Below are positions 16,655-25,127 of a stretch of 64,000 bases of DNA, piece after piece. The stretch's first letter is position 1. Every line of letters starts with the position of its first letter. This stretch comes from RGIG9115 sp045128915 (GTDB taxonomy: Bacteria > Bacillota > Clostridia > UBA1381), in NCBI GenBank assembly GCA_045128915.1, contig JBGVIT010000044.1, forward strand, positions 62,001 to 126,000, given 5' to 3'. A program made the position numbers and the translations under genes. Under the pieces are notes generated by a model, which saw nothing but the letters and a program-made list of their open reading frames with translations, was not told the origin of the DNA and made no database searches.

Positions 16655-18139
16655 ATGAACAAAATAGGTTTTGATAATGACAAATATATAAAAATGCAGT
16701 CTGAGCATATAGAAAAGCGTATTTCTGAGTTCGGCGACAAGTTGTATCTTGAGCTGGGAGGAAAGCTCTTTGATGACTTCCATGCATCACGAGTTCTTAC
16801 GGGATTTCAGCCCGACAGTAAAATCAAAATGCTTCTCCACCTTAAAGATAAGCTTGAAATAGTAGTAGCCATATCAGCGCTTGATATTGTGAAGAATAAA
16901 ATCAGAAGCGATTATAATATATCCTATGACCTTGATGTTCTGCGCCTTATAGATGCATTCCGGAAAATAGGCTTATACGTAGGCAGCGTTGTTATAACTC
17001 AGTATAGTGGCCAATCTGCTGCGGCGAGCTTCAAAAACAAACTCGAATCATTGGGTATAAAGGTATTTTTGCATTACCCCATCGATGGCTATCCTGCAAA
17101 TATCGAGCTTATAGTAAGCGATGAGGGATTTGGTAAGAATGAATATGTAACAACCGAGCGTCCTCTTGTTCTCGTTACTGCTCCCGGTCCGGGCAGCGGC
17201 AAAATGGCTACTTGTCTTTCTCAGCTTTATCACGAGCATAAGCGCGGTGTAAAGGCAGGCTATGCAAAATTTGAAACATTTCCCGTATGGAACTTGCCGC
17301 TCAACCACCCCGTAAACCTTGCTTATGAAGCGGCTACGGCAGATTTGAATGATGTAAATATGATTGATCCGTTTCATCTTCAGGCGTACGGCGAAACAAC
17401 TGTAAATTATAATAGAGATATAGAAGTATTCCCTGTACTCAATGCAATGTTCAATAAGATTCTCGGCAAAAGCCCTTATAAATCACCTACTGATATGGGT
17501 GTTAATATGGCAGGAATGTGTATTGTTGATGACAATGCAGTTTGTGAAGCGGCAAAAATGGAAATAATACGCCGTTATTATCATACAAAGTGCGCATTGC
17601 TTAACGGTTTTGTAACCAATGACGCAGTATATAAGCTTGAACTTATAATCAATCAGGCTGGCATAAGTCTTAAGGACAGAAAAGTTGTTGATGCAGCTGT
17701 TGAGCGTGCAAACAGCACCGATATGCCTGCTACTGCAATAGAGCTTCCCGACGGAGCTGTTGTAACCGGAAAGACAACTAATCTTCTTGGTGCATCAGCT
17801 GCTGTATTGCTTAATTCTCTTAAGTATCTTGCTGGAATTGATAAATCAGTTAAGCTTATATCACCTGATGTTATTGAGCCAATCCAAAAGCTTAAAACCA
17901 ACAACCTTGGAAATCATAACCCAAGGCTTCATATGGACGAAACTCTCATAGCGCTTTCCATATGTGCTACAACCGACGAGATTGCAAAGCGTGCTTTGGA
18001 AAAGCTTCCGGAGCTTAAAGGCTGCGAAGCTCATTCTTCGGTGGTTTTATCTCAGATAGATTCATCTGTGTTCAGAAAGCTTGGCATGAATCTTACTTGC
18101 GAGCCGGTGTATCAATCCAAGAAACTTTATCATGGATAA
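16655..18139 (+). CDS. DUF1846 family protein
   Basis: 494 residues, the usual family length. Recognised by its N-terminal block (IGFDNDKYIKMQSEHIEKRI) and by APGPGSGKMATCLSQLYHE, a conserved glycine-rich nucleotide-binding-like loop. Members are widespread in anaerobic Bacillota, form large oligomers and have no well established reaction. ATG 16655 follows GAAAGGC; the upstream in-frame start at 16631 would overlap the promoter's downstream region and adds residues not typical of the family. Single-gene unit. Confidence 0.88.
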   Translation: MNKIGFDNDKYIKMQSEHIEKRISEFGDKLYLELGGKLFDDFHASRVLTGFQPDSKIKMLLHLKDKLEIVVAISALDIVKNKIRSDYNISYDLDVLRLIDAFRKIGLYVGSVVITQYSGQSAAASFKNKLESLGIKVFLHYPIDGYPANIELIVSDEGFGKNEYVTTERPLVLVTAPGPGSGKMATCLSQLYHEHKRGVKAGYAKFETFPVWNLPLNHPVNLAYEAATADLNDVNMIDPFHLQAYGETTVNYNRDIEVFPVLNAMFNKILGKSPYKSPTDMGVNMAGMCIVDDNAVCEAAKMEIIRRYYHTKCALLNGFVTNDAVYKLELIINQAGISLKDRKVVDAAVERANSTDMPATAIELPDGAVVTGKTTNLLGASAAVLLNSLKYLAGIDKSVKLISPDVIEPIQKLKTNNLGNHNPRLHMDETLIALSICATTDEIAKRALEKLPELKGCEAHSSVVLSQIDSSVFRKLGMNLTCEPVYQSKKLYHG

Positions 18140-18169
18140 TAGTGGATATAAATATTTTTCCAAAAAGGG

Positions 18170-18198
18170 TTGATTTAAGTAATATATAATGGTATAAT
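18170..18198 (+). promoter_or_regulatory. Promoter of the zinc-ribbon gene
   Basis: TTGATT (18170-18175) and TATAAT (18193-18198), spacer 17, with TGG immediately before the -10 box. Confidence 0.75.
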
Positions 18199-18243
18199 CA
18201 TAATATCTATATATTGGTTGCACATCTGAAAGGGAGTGTATTA

Positions 18244-18639
18244 ATGGCTAATTTTGATGACATTATCAAGCGTTTAAGCAGCACAGCCACAAAGTTTGGC
18301 GAAGCTGCAGAAAACATTTCAAAAAAGACTGTCAGCAAAGTAGAAAATCTAACCCATGAGGCGAAAATCCGTTACGCTCTTCATGAGGTGGAAAACAGAA
18401 TACAAACAAACTATGCAGCTATGGGTGAGTCAGTATATACGAGTATGAAAAACAATACCGAAAATGATGATTTTTCGGAAATAATGGGTAGGCTTGATGC
18501 TCTTCATGACGAGCTTGACCAGCTTAAGCAGCAGTTAAAGGAAGAATGTGGCTTGTCCATATGTCCGGAGTGTGAGTCGCTGGTAGGAAGGAACAACCGT
18601 TTTTGTTCCAAGTGCGGAGCTAAGATGAATGATGAATAA
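18244..18639 (+). CDS. Zinc-ribbon, helical protein of unknown function
   Basis: 131 residues. A helical region with amphipathic heptads (about 1-100, including KKTVSKVENLTHEAKIRYAL) is followed by a C-terminal treble of cysteine pairs, CPEC...CSKC, a classic zinc ribbon. I do not recognise a named family; such proteins commonly bind partners at the membrane or ribosome. ATG 18244 follows AAAGGGAGTG. It overlaps the next gene by 11 bases, so the two products are probably made together. Confidence 0.75.
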   Translation: MANFDDIIKRLSSTATKFGEAAENISKKTVSKVENLTHEAKIRYALHEVENRIQTNYAAMGESVYTSMKNNTENDDFSEIMGRLDALHDELDQLKQQLKEECGLSICPECESLVGRNNRFCSKCGAKMNDE

Positions 18640-19486
18640 ATTTACTCAGTTTATAAACAAAATTAATGAATGGAGAGATAAAGTTATGACAGAGGAGAGA
18701 AAAAGAGATTTGCAATCTGTTCTTCAGGCTGGCAAAAAGGTAGTAGCCAAGCTCAAAAAGTATCATGACGATAAGATAATATCATATGACGGTGCAGATG
18801 CTTTCTATTCAGATGCGGCTGATTATGCTGATAATATTGATGACGCAGTTGAAAGAGCATTTGCAGGAGAAGAGGTTTTTGTCGAGGAAACAGATGTTGA
18901 AGCAGGACTCGGCGAAAAAGCATTTGGTTATTACGAAAAAATCATGAACAAGCTCGACTCTGTTAAAGAAAGCATCAAGGGCAACGAAAGCGTTGCAGAG
19001 CTTTTGAAAAAAGCTGACGGTGTGTTCAAAAACAGTTCATCTCTCACAAAAGAAGAACTTCAGGCAGAACTTGACGAACTGATGGTTGAGCTTGAAGATA
19101 AGCTTTCTGTAATAGCAGACAAAACAACAGCTGCGGCTACTGCTATTGAAGGACTTAATGAGCAGTCAAAGGAAAATTATTCAAATATAACAACTTCTAT
19201 TACAGATGTTTCCGACAAAGCAGACGATATGATTACAACTTTGTCAGAGGTAAGTGCTGTTTTAAAATCATCAGCGCCTAAGCTTGAAGAAATCAGAGAA
19301 GCATCAATAGGAATTGATAAGCTTACAGACTCAGTTTTTGAGCTTAAGAATACAAATATAAAAGTAAAGAACGAAATCGAAGCTATTAATGCAAAAATAC
19401 GCTTTTTGAAGATTTGGGGAATAAGTGCGTGTGCAGTTATAGCTCTTATGGCAGCAGCTATGATTGTTCTGCAGATAGTGTTCTGA
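18629..19486 (+). CDS. Coiled-coil protein with C-terminal membrane anchor, unknown function
   Basis: 285 residues, very acidic and helical. Long heptad-rich stretches (about 85-150 and 150-245) resemble the signalling coiled coils of methyl-accepting proteins, but no receptor hairpin motif is visible. It ends with one transmembrane segment (about 262-284, ISACAVIALMAAAMIVLQIVF is hydrophobic throughout), so the bulk faces the cytoplasm. The first ATG pair at 18629 has GGAG upstream inside the preceding gene; an internal ATG at 18686 with GGAGAG is an alternative. Coupled to the zinc-ribbon gene. Confidence 0.7.
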   Translation: MMNKFTQFINKINEWRDKVMTEERKRDLQSVLQAGKKVVAKLKKYHDDKIISYDGADAFYSDAADYADNIDDAVERAFAGEEVFVEETDVEAGLGEKAFGYYEKIMNKLDSVKESIKGNESVAELLKKADGVFKNSSSLTKEELQAELDELMVELEDKLSVIADKTTAAATAIEGLNEQSKENYSNITTSITDVSDKADDMITTLSEVSAVLKSSAPKLEEIREASIGIDKLTDSVFELKNTNIKVKNEIEAINAKIRFLKIWGISACAVIALMAAAMIVLQIVF

Positions 19487-19492
19487 TAATAA
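19464..19492 (+). promoter_or_regulatory. Possible promoter of SRP RNA
   Basis: TTGTTC (19464-19469) and TAATAA (19487-19492), spacer 17, inside the end of the preceding gene. Start would fall near 19499, close to the RNA 5' end. Confidence 0.4.
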
Positions 19493-19507
19493 AATTAATT
19501 TTGGCGA

Positions 19508-19612
19508 TGATGACCGAGCCCGTGCGATTGAAACCCGTGAACCTTGTCAGGTGGGGAACCAAGCAGCAATAAGCGGTGTTTTCAATGTGTTACGGTAAAC
19601 TCGGTCGGAGCC
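19508..19612 (+). ncRNA. ffs: Signal recognition particle RNA, small bacterial type
   Basis: The conserved helix-8 element reads GTCAGGTGGGGAACCAAGCA: the GGAA tetraloop is closed by GG/CC, a compensated swap of the usual CC/GG, with AGCAGCA in the asymmetric loop that binds Ffh. Terminal strands GACCGAG (19512-19518) and CTCGGTC (19600-19606) pair. Position just before dnaX is the standard Bacillota location. Exact ends are estimates. Downstream CACCG/CGGTG pairing ending in TTTTTT near 19680 may terminate it. Confidence 0.9.
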
Positions 19613-19704
19613 ATTTATATTACTGCACCGTGATGTTCGATGGAAGAAGCTAATTTGTTTCAGCATACCATTTGCGGTGTTTTTTATTGAAGATAGGAGA
19701 TAAT

Positions 19705-21480
19705 ATGGCATATAAAGCTATTTACAGAAAATGGCGGCCTATGGTATTTGAAGATATTGTGGGACAAAGTCATATAACAGAAACCTTAAAAAACCAGATA
19801 ACAGAAAATCGTGTAGGACATGCATATCTTTTTTGCGGCACTCGCGGAACGGGCAAAACAACAGCTGCGAAAATTTTTGCAAGAGCGGTAAACTGCGAGA
19901 ACAACAAAAGCGGAAGCCCATGTAATGAATGTGAGTCCTGTAAAGGTATTTTAAGCGGAAGTATAATGGACGTTGCTGAAATAGATGCAGCATCCAATAA
20001 CGGAGTGGATAACATAAGAGAGCTTCGAGATGATACTAAGTACATGACTGCATCTGCAAAGTACAGAGTATATATCATAGACGAAGTTCATATGCTCAGT
20101 ACCAGCGCGTTCAATGCACTGTTAAAAACTCTTGAAGAACCGCCAGAACATGTTATTTTTATTCTGGCAACTACTGAACCTCATCAGGTTCCGCAAACTA
20201 TTTTATCTCGTTGTCAGAGATATGATTTCAGACGTATAAAGCCTTCCGAAATCATAATACGTCTTAAAGAAATAGCATACGGTGAAGGCTTTGATATATC
20301 GGATGATGCGTATGCGCTTATTGCAAGATTGGGAGACGGCTCTATGCGCGATGCTATAAGTGTACTTGAAAGAGTGGTTTCAGCGTGCGGCAATAAGATT
20401 ACTGCCGAAAACATAACCGAAACTCTGGGCATCGTACCTATTGAGTCGGAATTCGATACAGCATCGGCGCTTATAGAGGGCGATGTGGAAAAGGTATTTT
20501 CTTGCTTCGGCTCAATAGCAGAATCCGGATACGACCTTAATGTTTTTGCAGATTCCTTGATTTCTCATTTCAGAAATCTCATTGTCTGCAAGGTGTCAGG
20601 CGATCCTGATAAGCTCCTTGATTACAGTGAAGATGAGATTGTAAGATTTAAAGGCATGGCATCCAAAACGACATTTGAAAAGCTTTCATATATATCTGAA
20701 AGCCTGACAGATGCAAAGAGTAAGGCAAAATGGGTTAAATCGCCACGTGTTATATATGAAACGGCTTTCATCAAAATGTGCAGACCTGAGCTTTCATCAA
20801 GCACAGAAGCACTTCTTGCAAGAATAAGCGAGATGGAGCAAAAGCTTGAAAACGGAAGCTTCGTTCAAACAACTCAGGTCGTACAAGTACCTGAGAGCGA
20901 AGCGCCAAAAGAAAAGAAAAAACCATCAGGCAAACTTTTTAATCCTATTCCGCCGGAACGGCTTAACGGTTCAAATCCGATTATAATTGCGGCTAAGAAG
21001 TGGGAAAAGACGGTTTCTGCAATTACCCGACGAAATCCTTTTCTTGCATCTGCACTTGTGGGCGTAAGCATAACTGTGGATGATGACGGAATAATTTTGT
21101 TGTATGACAGAAACAAAGAAAAAGGTGCATATAATATAGCTCTTAATAAGCTTAGTATGATAAAACAGCTTGTTTGTCAGGCTTGCGGAGTGGATATGGA
21201 AGTGAAAGCGGCATATGCTGATGAGCTTGAAGATTGTATGATAGATTTCTGGTCTCTACCTTCAAATACGGTTGAGACACCGGACAAAGAAGCAGAGCAG
21301 ATGCCTGTATCATCTGATCCCTTAGGTAGTGTTATGGATAAGATGGGCGACTTTATAGATGCGGTAGATGACAGAGAGTTTCTTACCTACAAGCCGGAAG
21401 ATGAGGATTTTTCACAGTCAGCATTTGAAGAAGATGACGGGAGAGAGGAATTCCTTGATCCTGAAGAAGTAGAAGAATAA
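19705..21480 (+). CDS. dnaX: DNA polymerase III subunit gamma/tau
   Basis: 591 residues. Clamp-loader AAA+ ATPase: Walker A GTRGTGKT (about 45-52), zinc cysteines at 64, 73, 76 and 79, Walker B IIDEVHML, sensor motif TILSRCQRYDFRRI. After residue 370 comes an extended tau-like tail that would bind the polymerase and helicase. ATG 19705 follows AGGAGA and gives the canonical MAYKAIYRKWRP start. A lysine-codon A-rich run at 20914-20922 could allow a frameshift to a short gamma form. Followed by ybaB and recR, the usual recombination-replication operon. Confidence 0.96.
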   Translation: MAYKAIYRKWRPMVFEDIVGQSHITETLKNQITENRVGHAYLFCGTRGTGKTTAAKIFARAVNCENNKSGSPCNECESCKGILSGSIMDVAEIDAASNNGVDNIRELRDDTKYMTASAKYRVYIIDEVHMLSTSAFNALLKTLEEPPEHVIFILATTEPHQVPQTILSRCQRYDFRRIKPSEIIIRLKEIAYGEGFDISDDAYALIARLGDGSMRDAISVLERVVSACGNKITAENITETLGIVPIESEFDTASALIEGDVEKVFSCFGSIAESGYDLNVFADSLISHFRNLIVCKVSGDPDKLLDYSEDEIVRFKGMASKTTFEKLSYISESLTDAKSKAKWVKSPRVIYETAFIKMCRPELSSSTEALLARISEMEQKLENGSFVQTTQVVQVPESEAPKEKKKPSGKLFNPIPPERLNGSNPIIIAAKKWEKTVSAITRRNPFLASALVGVSITVDDDGIILLYDRNKEKGAYNIALNKLSMIKQLVCQACGVDMEVKAAYADELEDCMIDFWSLPSNTVETPDKEAEQMPVSSDPLGSVMDKMGDFIDAVDDREFLTYKPEDEDFSQSAFEEDDGREEFLDPEEVEE

Positions 21481-21497
21481 AATTTTTGGAGGTAATT

Positions 21498-21851
21498 ATG
21501 GGAAAGTATAAAGGATTTGCAGGAGCAGGTATGAATCAGAATAAGAACATGAACAGCATGCTCAAGCAAGCGCAGAAGATGCAGGAAGAAATGGCAAAGG
21601 TTCAGGAAGAACTTGAAGAAAAGACAGTTGAAGCATCAGCCGGCGGCGGTGTGGTAAAGGTAGTAGCCAGCGGTAAAAAAGAGTTGGTTTCAATAGATAT
21701 TCAGCCTGAAGCGGTTGATCCTGACGACGTTGAAACGCTTCAGGATTTAATACTCGTTGCAGTAAATGAGGCTATGAAGAAAGCTGATGACCTTATGGCA
21801 GAGGGCATGGGCGAAATAACCGGCGGACTTAACATTCCGGGCTCGTTCTGA
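21498..21851 (+). CDS. YbaB/EbfC family nucleoid-associated protein
   Basis: 117 residues. A methionine/glutamine-rich helical start (MLKQAQKMQEEMAKVQEELEEKTVEAS) is followed by GGGVVKVVASGKKELVSIDI, the family core. Dimeric DNA-binding protein of the nucleoid. ATG 21498 has a strong GGAGG 5 bases upstream. Lies between dnaX and recR, its conserved position. Confidence 0.94.
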   Translation: MGKYKGFAGAGMNQNKNMNSMLKQAQKMQEEMAKVQEELEEKTVEASAGGGVVKVVASGKKELVSIDIQPEAVDPDDVETLQDLILVAVNEAMKKADDLMAEGMGEITGGLNIPGSF

Positions 21852-21862
21852 TTTGGGAGGAC

Positions 21863-22471
21863 ATGGAGTTGGCAGAGGATTTATCTGTTGAAAAGCTCAT
21901 AGAACAGTTTGAGCAGCTTCCGGGAATTGGTCCCAAAAGCGCAGAACGTATAGCTTTTCATATTTTAGAAAGAATGTCAGCGGAGGCTGTTTTGCGTATG
22001 ACAGAAACTATTCGCAATGCGAAAGAGAAAATAATATTCTGTCCCGTATGCGAAAACCTTACTGCTACTGTTCCGTGCCGCATATGCGCCTCGGATAAAA
22101 GAGACCGCTCAGTAATATGTGTGGTTGAAAGTCCTGAAGATGTTAATGCCATAGAAGGCACTAATGAATATAACGGACTTTATCATGTTCTTCACGGAGC
22201 ACTTTCTCCGGCTGACGGAATTTCCCCTGAGGATATTAAAATAAGCGAGCTTATTAACAGACTCGCAGACGGTTCTGTCAAAGAAGTAATCATGGCAACA
22301 AACCCTACGGTTAACGGTACAGCAACTGCTGTATATATTTCAAGACTTATAGCTCCTATGGGTGTCAAAGTAACGAGAATTGCGCATGGCGTTCCCGTTG
22401 GAAGCGGCCTTGAGTATGCCGATAAGATAACGCTTATAAAAGCGCTTGAGGGTAGGCAGCAAATAGTATAA
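21863..22471 (+). CDS. recR: Recombination mediator RecR
   Basis: 202 residues. An N-terminal helix-hairpin-helix (LPGIGPKSAERIAFHIL), a zinc finger (CPVCENLTATVPCRIC), a Toprim domain (ICVVESPEDVNAIE) and a C-terminal Walker-B-like part (PVGSGLEYADKITL). Works with RecO/RecF in loading RecA at gaps. GGGAGG before the ATG. Confidence 0.96.
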   Translation: MELAEDLSVEKLIEQFEQLPGIGPKSAERIAFHILERMSAEAVLRMTETIRNAKEKIIFCPVCENLTATVPCRICASDKRDRSVICVVESPEDVNAIEGTNEYNGLYHVLHGALSPADGISPEDIKISELINRLADGSVKEVIMATNPTVNGTATAVYISRLIAPMGVKVTRIAHGVPVGSGLEYADKITLIKALEGRQQIV

Positions 22472-22481
22472 AAATTTTCAG

Positions 22482-22509
22482 GCTGTTGCGTTAGCAACAG
22501 CTGATTTTT
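22482..22509 (+). terminator. Terminator after recR
   Basis: GCTGTTGC-GTTA-GCAACAGC (22482-22501) then TGATTTTT. It ends just before the DMT transporter gene and may be partial. Confidence 0.7.
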
Positions 22510-22522
22510 CGGGTGAATTACA

Positions 22523-23371
22523 ATGTGGATTATTTTCATTATATTATATGGATTATTCAAGGGACTAAGAGAACCAATCAAAAAGAAAACTCTTGAATCG
22601 TGCGACACGCTTAGTTGCTTGTTTATGTACACTTTTGTAGGGTTTCTTATAAGCATTCCAATGTGCAGAGGCTCTCTTATAATGTCGCCATATATGTTTT
22701 TTATGGTGGCAATGAAATCTTTTGTTATTTTTATAGCGTGGCTTGGTGCGTTTGTTTCTTTAAAGAAAATGCCCGTCAGTCTTTACGGCGTTGTGGATAT
22801 GTCGCGAGTGATATTTTCTACATTGTTCGGAGTTGTATTTCTGCACGAAAGCCTTACTGTAAGAGGCGTGATAGGTCTTATTTTTGTAGTAACGGGACTT
22901 TATCTTGTAAATCGCAAAAGCAATATTGAGCAGGAAGATTATAAGCTTAAGTACGTATGGATTACCATTGGTGGCTGTGCTCTTAATGCCGTATCGGCTA
23001 TATTTGATAAATACCTGATGATGACCGGAGAAATAACCAGCTCACAGCTTCAATTCTGGTTTATGCTTATGCTGTCAGGATTTTACCTTTTGTATATTCT
23101 TCTTTCAGGAAGAAAGTTGGATATAAAGGGCTGTGCAAAAAGTCCGGGAATATATGCTCTAAGCTTGCTTTTGGTCGTAGGAGATAAGCTTTTGTTTATA
23201 GCAAATGCCGATCCTGCAAGTCAGGTGACTGTTATGACGCTAATAAAGCAATGTGCTGTGCTCGTTACCATAGCTGCAGGTAAGATTGTATATAAAGAAA
23301 AGAATATAGGCTATAAGGTTTTTTGCGCAGTTATTATAATACTCGGCATAATGATTGCGCTTTGGAAATAA
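22523..23371 (+). CDS. EamA/DMT-family transporter
   Basis: 282 residues, about ten hydrophobic segments in two repeated halves, as in drug/metabolite transporters. The end of the first half has VIFSTLFGVVFLHESLTVRGVIGLIFVVTGLYLV (glutamate in a helix, typical of EamA), and the second half ends GKIVYKEKNIGYKVF. Substrate unknown. The start ATG lies close to the recR hairpin with weak ribosome-binding sequence (CGGGTGAA). Confidence 0.85.
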   Translation: MWIIFIILYGLFKGLREPIKKKTLESCDTLSCLFMYTFVGFLISIPMCRGSLIMSPYMFFMVAMKSFVIFIAWLGAFVSLKKMPVSLYGVVDMSRVIFSTLFGVVFLHESLTVRGVIGLIFVVTGLYLVNRKSNIEQEDYKLKYVWITIGGCALNAVSAIFDKYLMMTGEITSSQLQFWFMLMLSGFYLLYILLSGRKLDIKGCAKSPGIYALSLLLVVGDKLLFIANADPASQVTVMTLIKQCAVLVTIAAGKIVYKEKNIGYKVFCAVIIILGIMIALWK

Positions 23372-23445
23372 TAGTTGATGTTGAAAATGTAAAAAAACTT
23401 CTAAAAGATTTTTCATATATTGTTGAAAATTTTCTTCTTAAGAAC

Positions 23446-23474
23446 TTGACATAAAATATTCATTGTGGTATAAT
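23446..23474 (+). promoter_or_regulatory. Strong promoter of the leader peptide / LeuA-like operon
   Basis: TTGACA (23446-23451) and TATAAT (23469-23474), spacer 17, with TGTGG before the -10 box. Predicted start near 23481, only 20 bases before the leader ATG. Confidence 0.88.
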
Positions 23475-23500
23475 CAATAGAAATTAAAGGAGTTAGAACT

Positions 23501-23590
23501 ATGAACGCATTATTTGTACTCACAGCGATACTACTTCTAAGCGTTGCCCTTACAGTCCTTACAGACTCAAATCCGGCCAGCGCTATTTGA
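23501..23590 (+). CDS. 29-residue leucine-rich leader peptide
   Basis: ATG 23501 to TGA 23590, with AAAGGAG 8 bases upstream. The product begins MNALFVLTAILLLSVALTVL and ends TDSNPASAI. It holds seven leucines using four different codons (including two rare-type CTA), plus three valines, two isoleucines and four threonines. Placement right after a strong promoter and before two hairpins is the layout of amino-acid attenuators such as leuL and ilvL. It could alternatively be a small membrane peptide, since its middle is hydrophobic. Confidence 0.65.
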   Translation: MNALFVLTAILLLSVALTVLTDSNPASAI

Positions 23591-23605
23591 CGTGCAAGAG
23601 TACCT

Positions 23606-23683
23606 AACGGTTTATAGTATCAACTATGTATAAAACTGTTTTTCAGGACTCACGGCTATAGTGCTGTGAGTCCTTTATTTATT
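23606..23683 (+). promoter_or_regulatory. Tandem hairpins; candidate attenuator
   Basis: First hairpin 23606-23640: AACGGTTTATAGT-ATCA-ACTATGTATAAAACTGTT, with a bulge and then T5. Second: AGGACTCAC (23645-23653) with GTGAGTCCT (23666-23674), followed by TTTATTTATT, a terminator. AGTCCT within the leader-peptide codons (23554-23559) can pair with AGGACT of the terminator's left arm, giving a possible antiterminator. Confidence 0.6.
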
Positions 23684-23714
23684 CTATGGTATAATAGAAA
23701 GGTTGGTAGATTAT

Positions 23715-25088
23715 ATGAAACAAATCAAAATTTCCGACATCACACTCAGGGATAACAGCTTCAGTTTTAAAGAAAAGCTTGAGGTTGTAAAGCTTCTTGA
23801 GAAGCTGAATGTTGATGCTATAGAGGTTCCTGGAATAGTAAATGAACGAATTGATACTTTGTTCTTGCATACGGTTGCGCCTGTAGTCAAGAAGAGTGCA
23901 TTGCTTTGTCCCGTAGAACTTACAGTTGAATCTATCAAAAAGACATATGAAGCAGTAAAATCTGCTGTAAATCCCATAATACATATAAGTGTTCCAACAT
24001 CAACTGTTCAGATGGAGTATATGTGTCATAAAAAGCCTAAAGCAGTTCTTGAAATGATTCAGGAGCTTGTAAAGACTGCTTCTGACCTTTGTGGTAAAGT
24101 TGAGTTTTCAGCACTTGATGCAACAAGAAGCGATTTTGAGTTTCTCACTCAAGCAATCAAGACAGCAATTTCATCAGGAGCAAGCTCTGTAACTGTATGT
24201 GACACCGCAGGCATTATGCTACCTACGGAGCTTGAAGAGTTTGTAACAAAGCTTTATCAGGCATTACCGGAGCTTAAAGATATATGCTTTGCCTGCGAAT
24301 GTTCCAATGCACTTGAAATGGCGCTTTCTTCGTCTATATCGTCGCTTAACGCCGGAGCCGGAGCAATCAAAACCGCTATTACAGGCAATAGTGCTCCATC
24401 GCTGAAAGCCGTTGCTCACATTCTTGCAACAAGAGGCGATTCACTCGGCATCACATCTTCTCTTAAATATACGGAGCTTGACCATAGAATTGATAAGTTT
24501 ATCTATGTAGCAGGTGATAATCGAGGTATAAAATCATCAAATTCCGACTACTCCGAAATTGTTCTTGAGGGAACAGAAGACATAAATGCCATTTCTGCAG
24601 CATCAGCGAAGCTTGGCTATGACCTTTCCGACGAAGATATTACAAAGGTCTATGAAGAGTATAAAAAAGTTGCAACTAAGAAAAAAATCGGTGCAAAAGA
24701 GCTCGATGCCATTATAGCAAGTGCTGCTATGCAGGTTCCATCTACATATAAGCTTGCAAGCTATGTAGTAAATAACGGAAACATTATCTCAGCAACTGCC
24801 AATATAGAGCTTACCAAAAACGGTGAATCACTTTCAGGCGTAGCAATCGGTGACGGACCTATTGATGCAGCATTCAGAGCAGTAGAACAAATTGTAGGAC
24901 GTCATTTTGAACTTGACGATTTCCAGATTCAGTCAGTAACCCAGGGCCGCGAAGCTGTAGGATCCGCTATCGTTAAGCTGCGCTCCGACGGAAAGCTTTA
25001 TTCCGGCAGAGGCGTTTCAACGGACATTATCGGTGCAAGTATATATGCATATATTAATGCATTAAATAAAATTTGTTTCGAGGCCTGA
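23715..25088 (+). CDS. LeuA/homocitrate-synthase-like aldolase (HMGL-like) with LeuA dimer domain, unusual metal site
   Basis: 457 residues. The N-terminal HMGL-like TIM barrel starts KISDITLRDNSF, matching the TLRDG region with the metal-binding aspartate, and continues to about 265. The C-terminal 110 residues (YKLASYVVNNGNIISATANI ... GVSTDIIGASIYAYINALN) are a LeuA allosteric (dimer) domain, which in LeuA binds leucine. The HxHND motif of the family is replaced by CFACECSN, so two metal-ligand histidines are missing. Activity on acetyl-CoA plus a 2-oxo acid is therefore uncertain. ATG 23715 was preferred to TTG 23703, which touches AAAGG. It is the first full gene after the attenuator. 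Confidence 0.8.
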   Translation: MKQIKISDITLRDNSFSFKEKLEVVKLLEKLNVDAIEVPGIVNERIDTLFLHTVAPVVKKSALLCPVELTVESIKKTYEAVKSAVNPIIHISVPTSTVQMEYMCHKKPKAVLEMIQELVKTASDLCGKVEFSALDATRSDFEFLTQAIKTAISSGASSVTVCDTAGIMLPTELEEFVTKLYQALPELKDICFACECSNALEMALSSSISSLNAGAGAIKTAITGNSAPSLKAVAHILATRGDSLGITSSLKYTELDHRIDKFIYVAGDNRGIKSSNSDYSEIVLEGTEDINAISAASAKLGYDLSDEDITKVYEEYKKVATKKKIGAKELDAIIASAAMQVPSTYKLASYVVNNGNIISATANIELTKNGESLSGVAIGDGPIDAAFRAVEQIVGRHFELDDFQIQSVTQGREAVGSAIVKLRSDGKLYSGRGVSTDIIGASIYAYINALNKICFEA

Positions 25089-25127
25089 AAAAATTCTCGT
25101 GTCATTTGAATGAAAGGAATTATAACA

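Noticed and set aside
23703..23714. TTG start of the LeuA-like gene
   Set aside because: It touches the AAAGG ribosome site; ATG 23715 has workable spacing and gives the family-like N-terminus.
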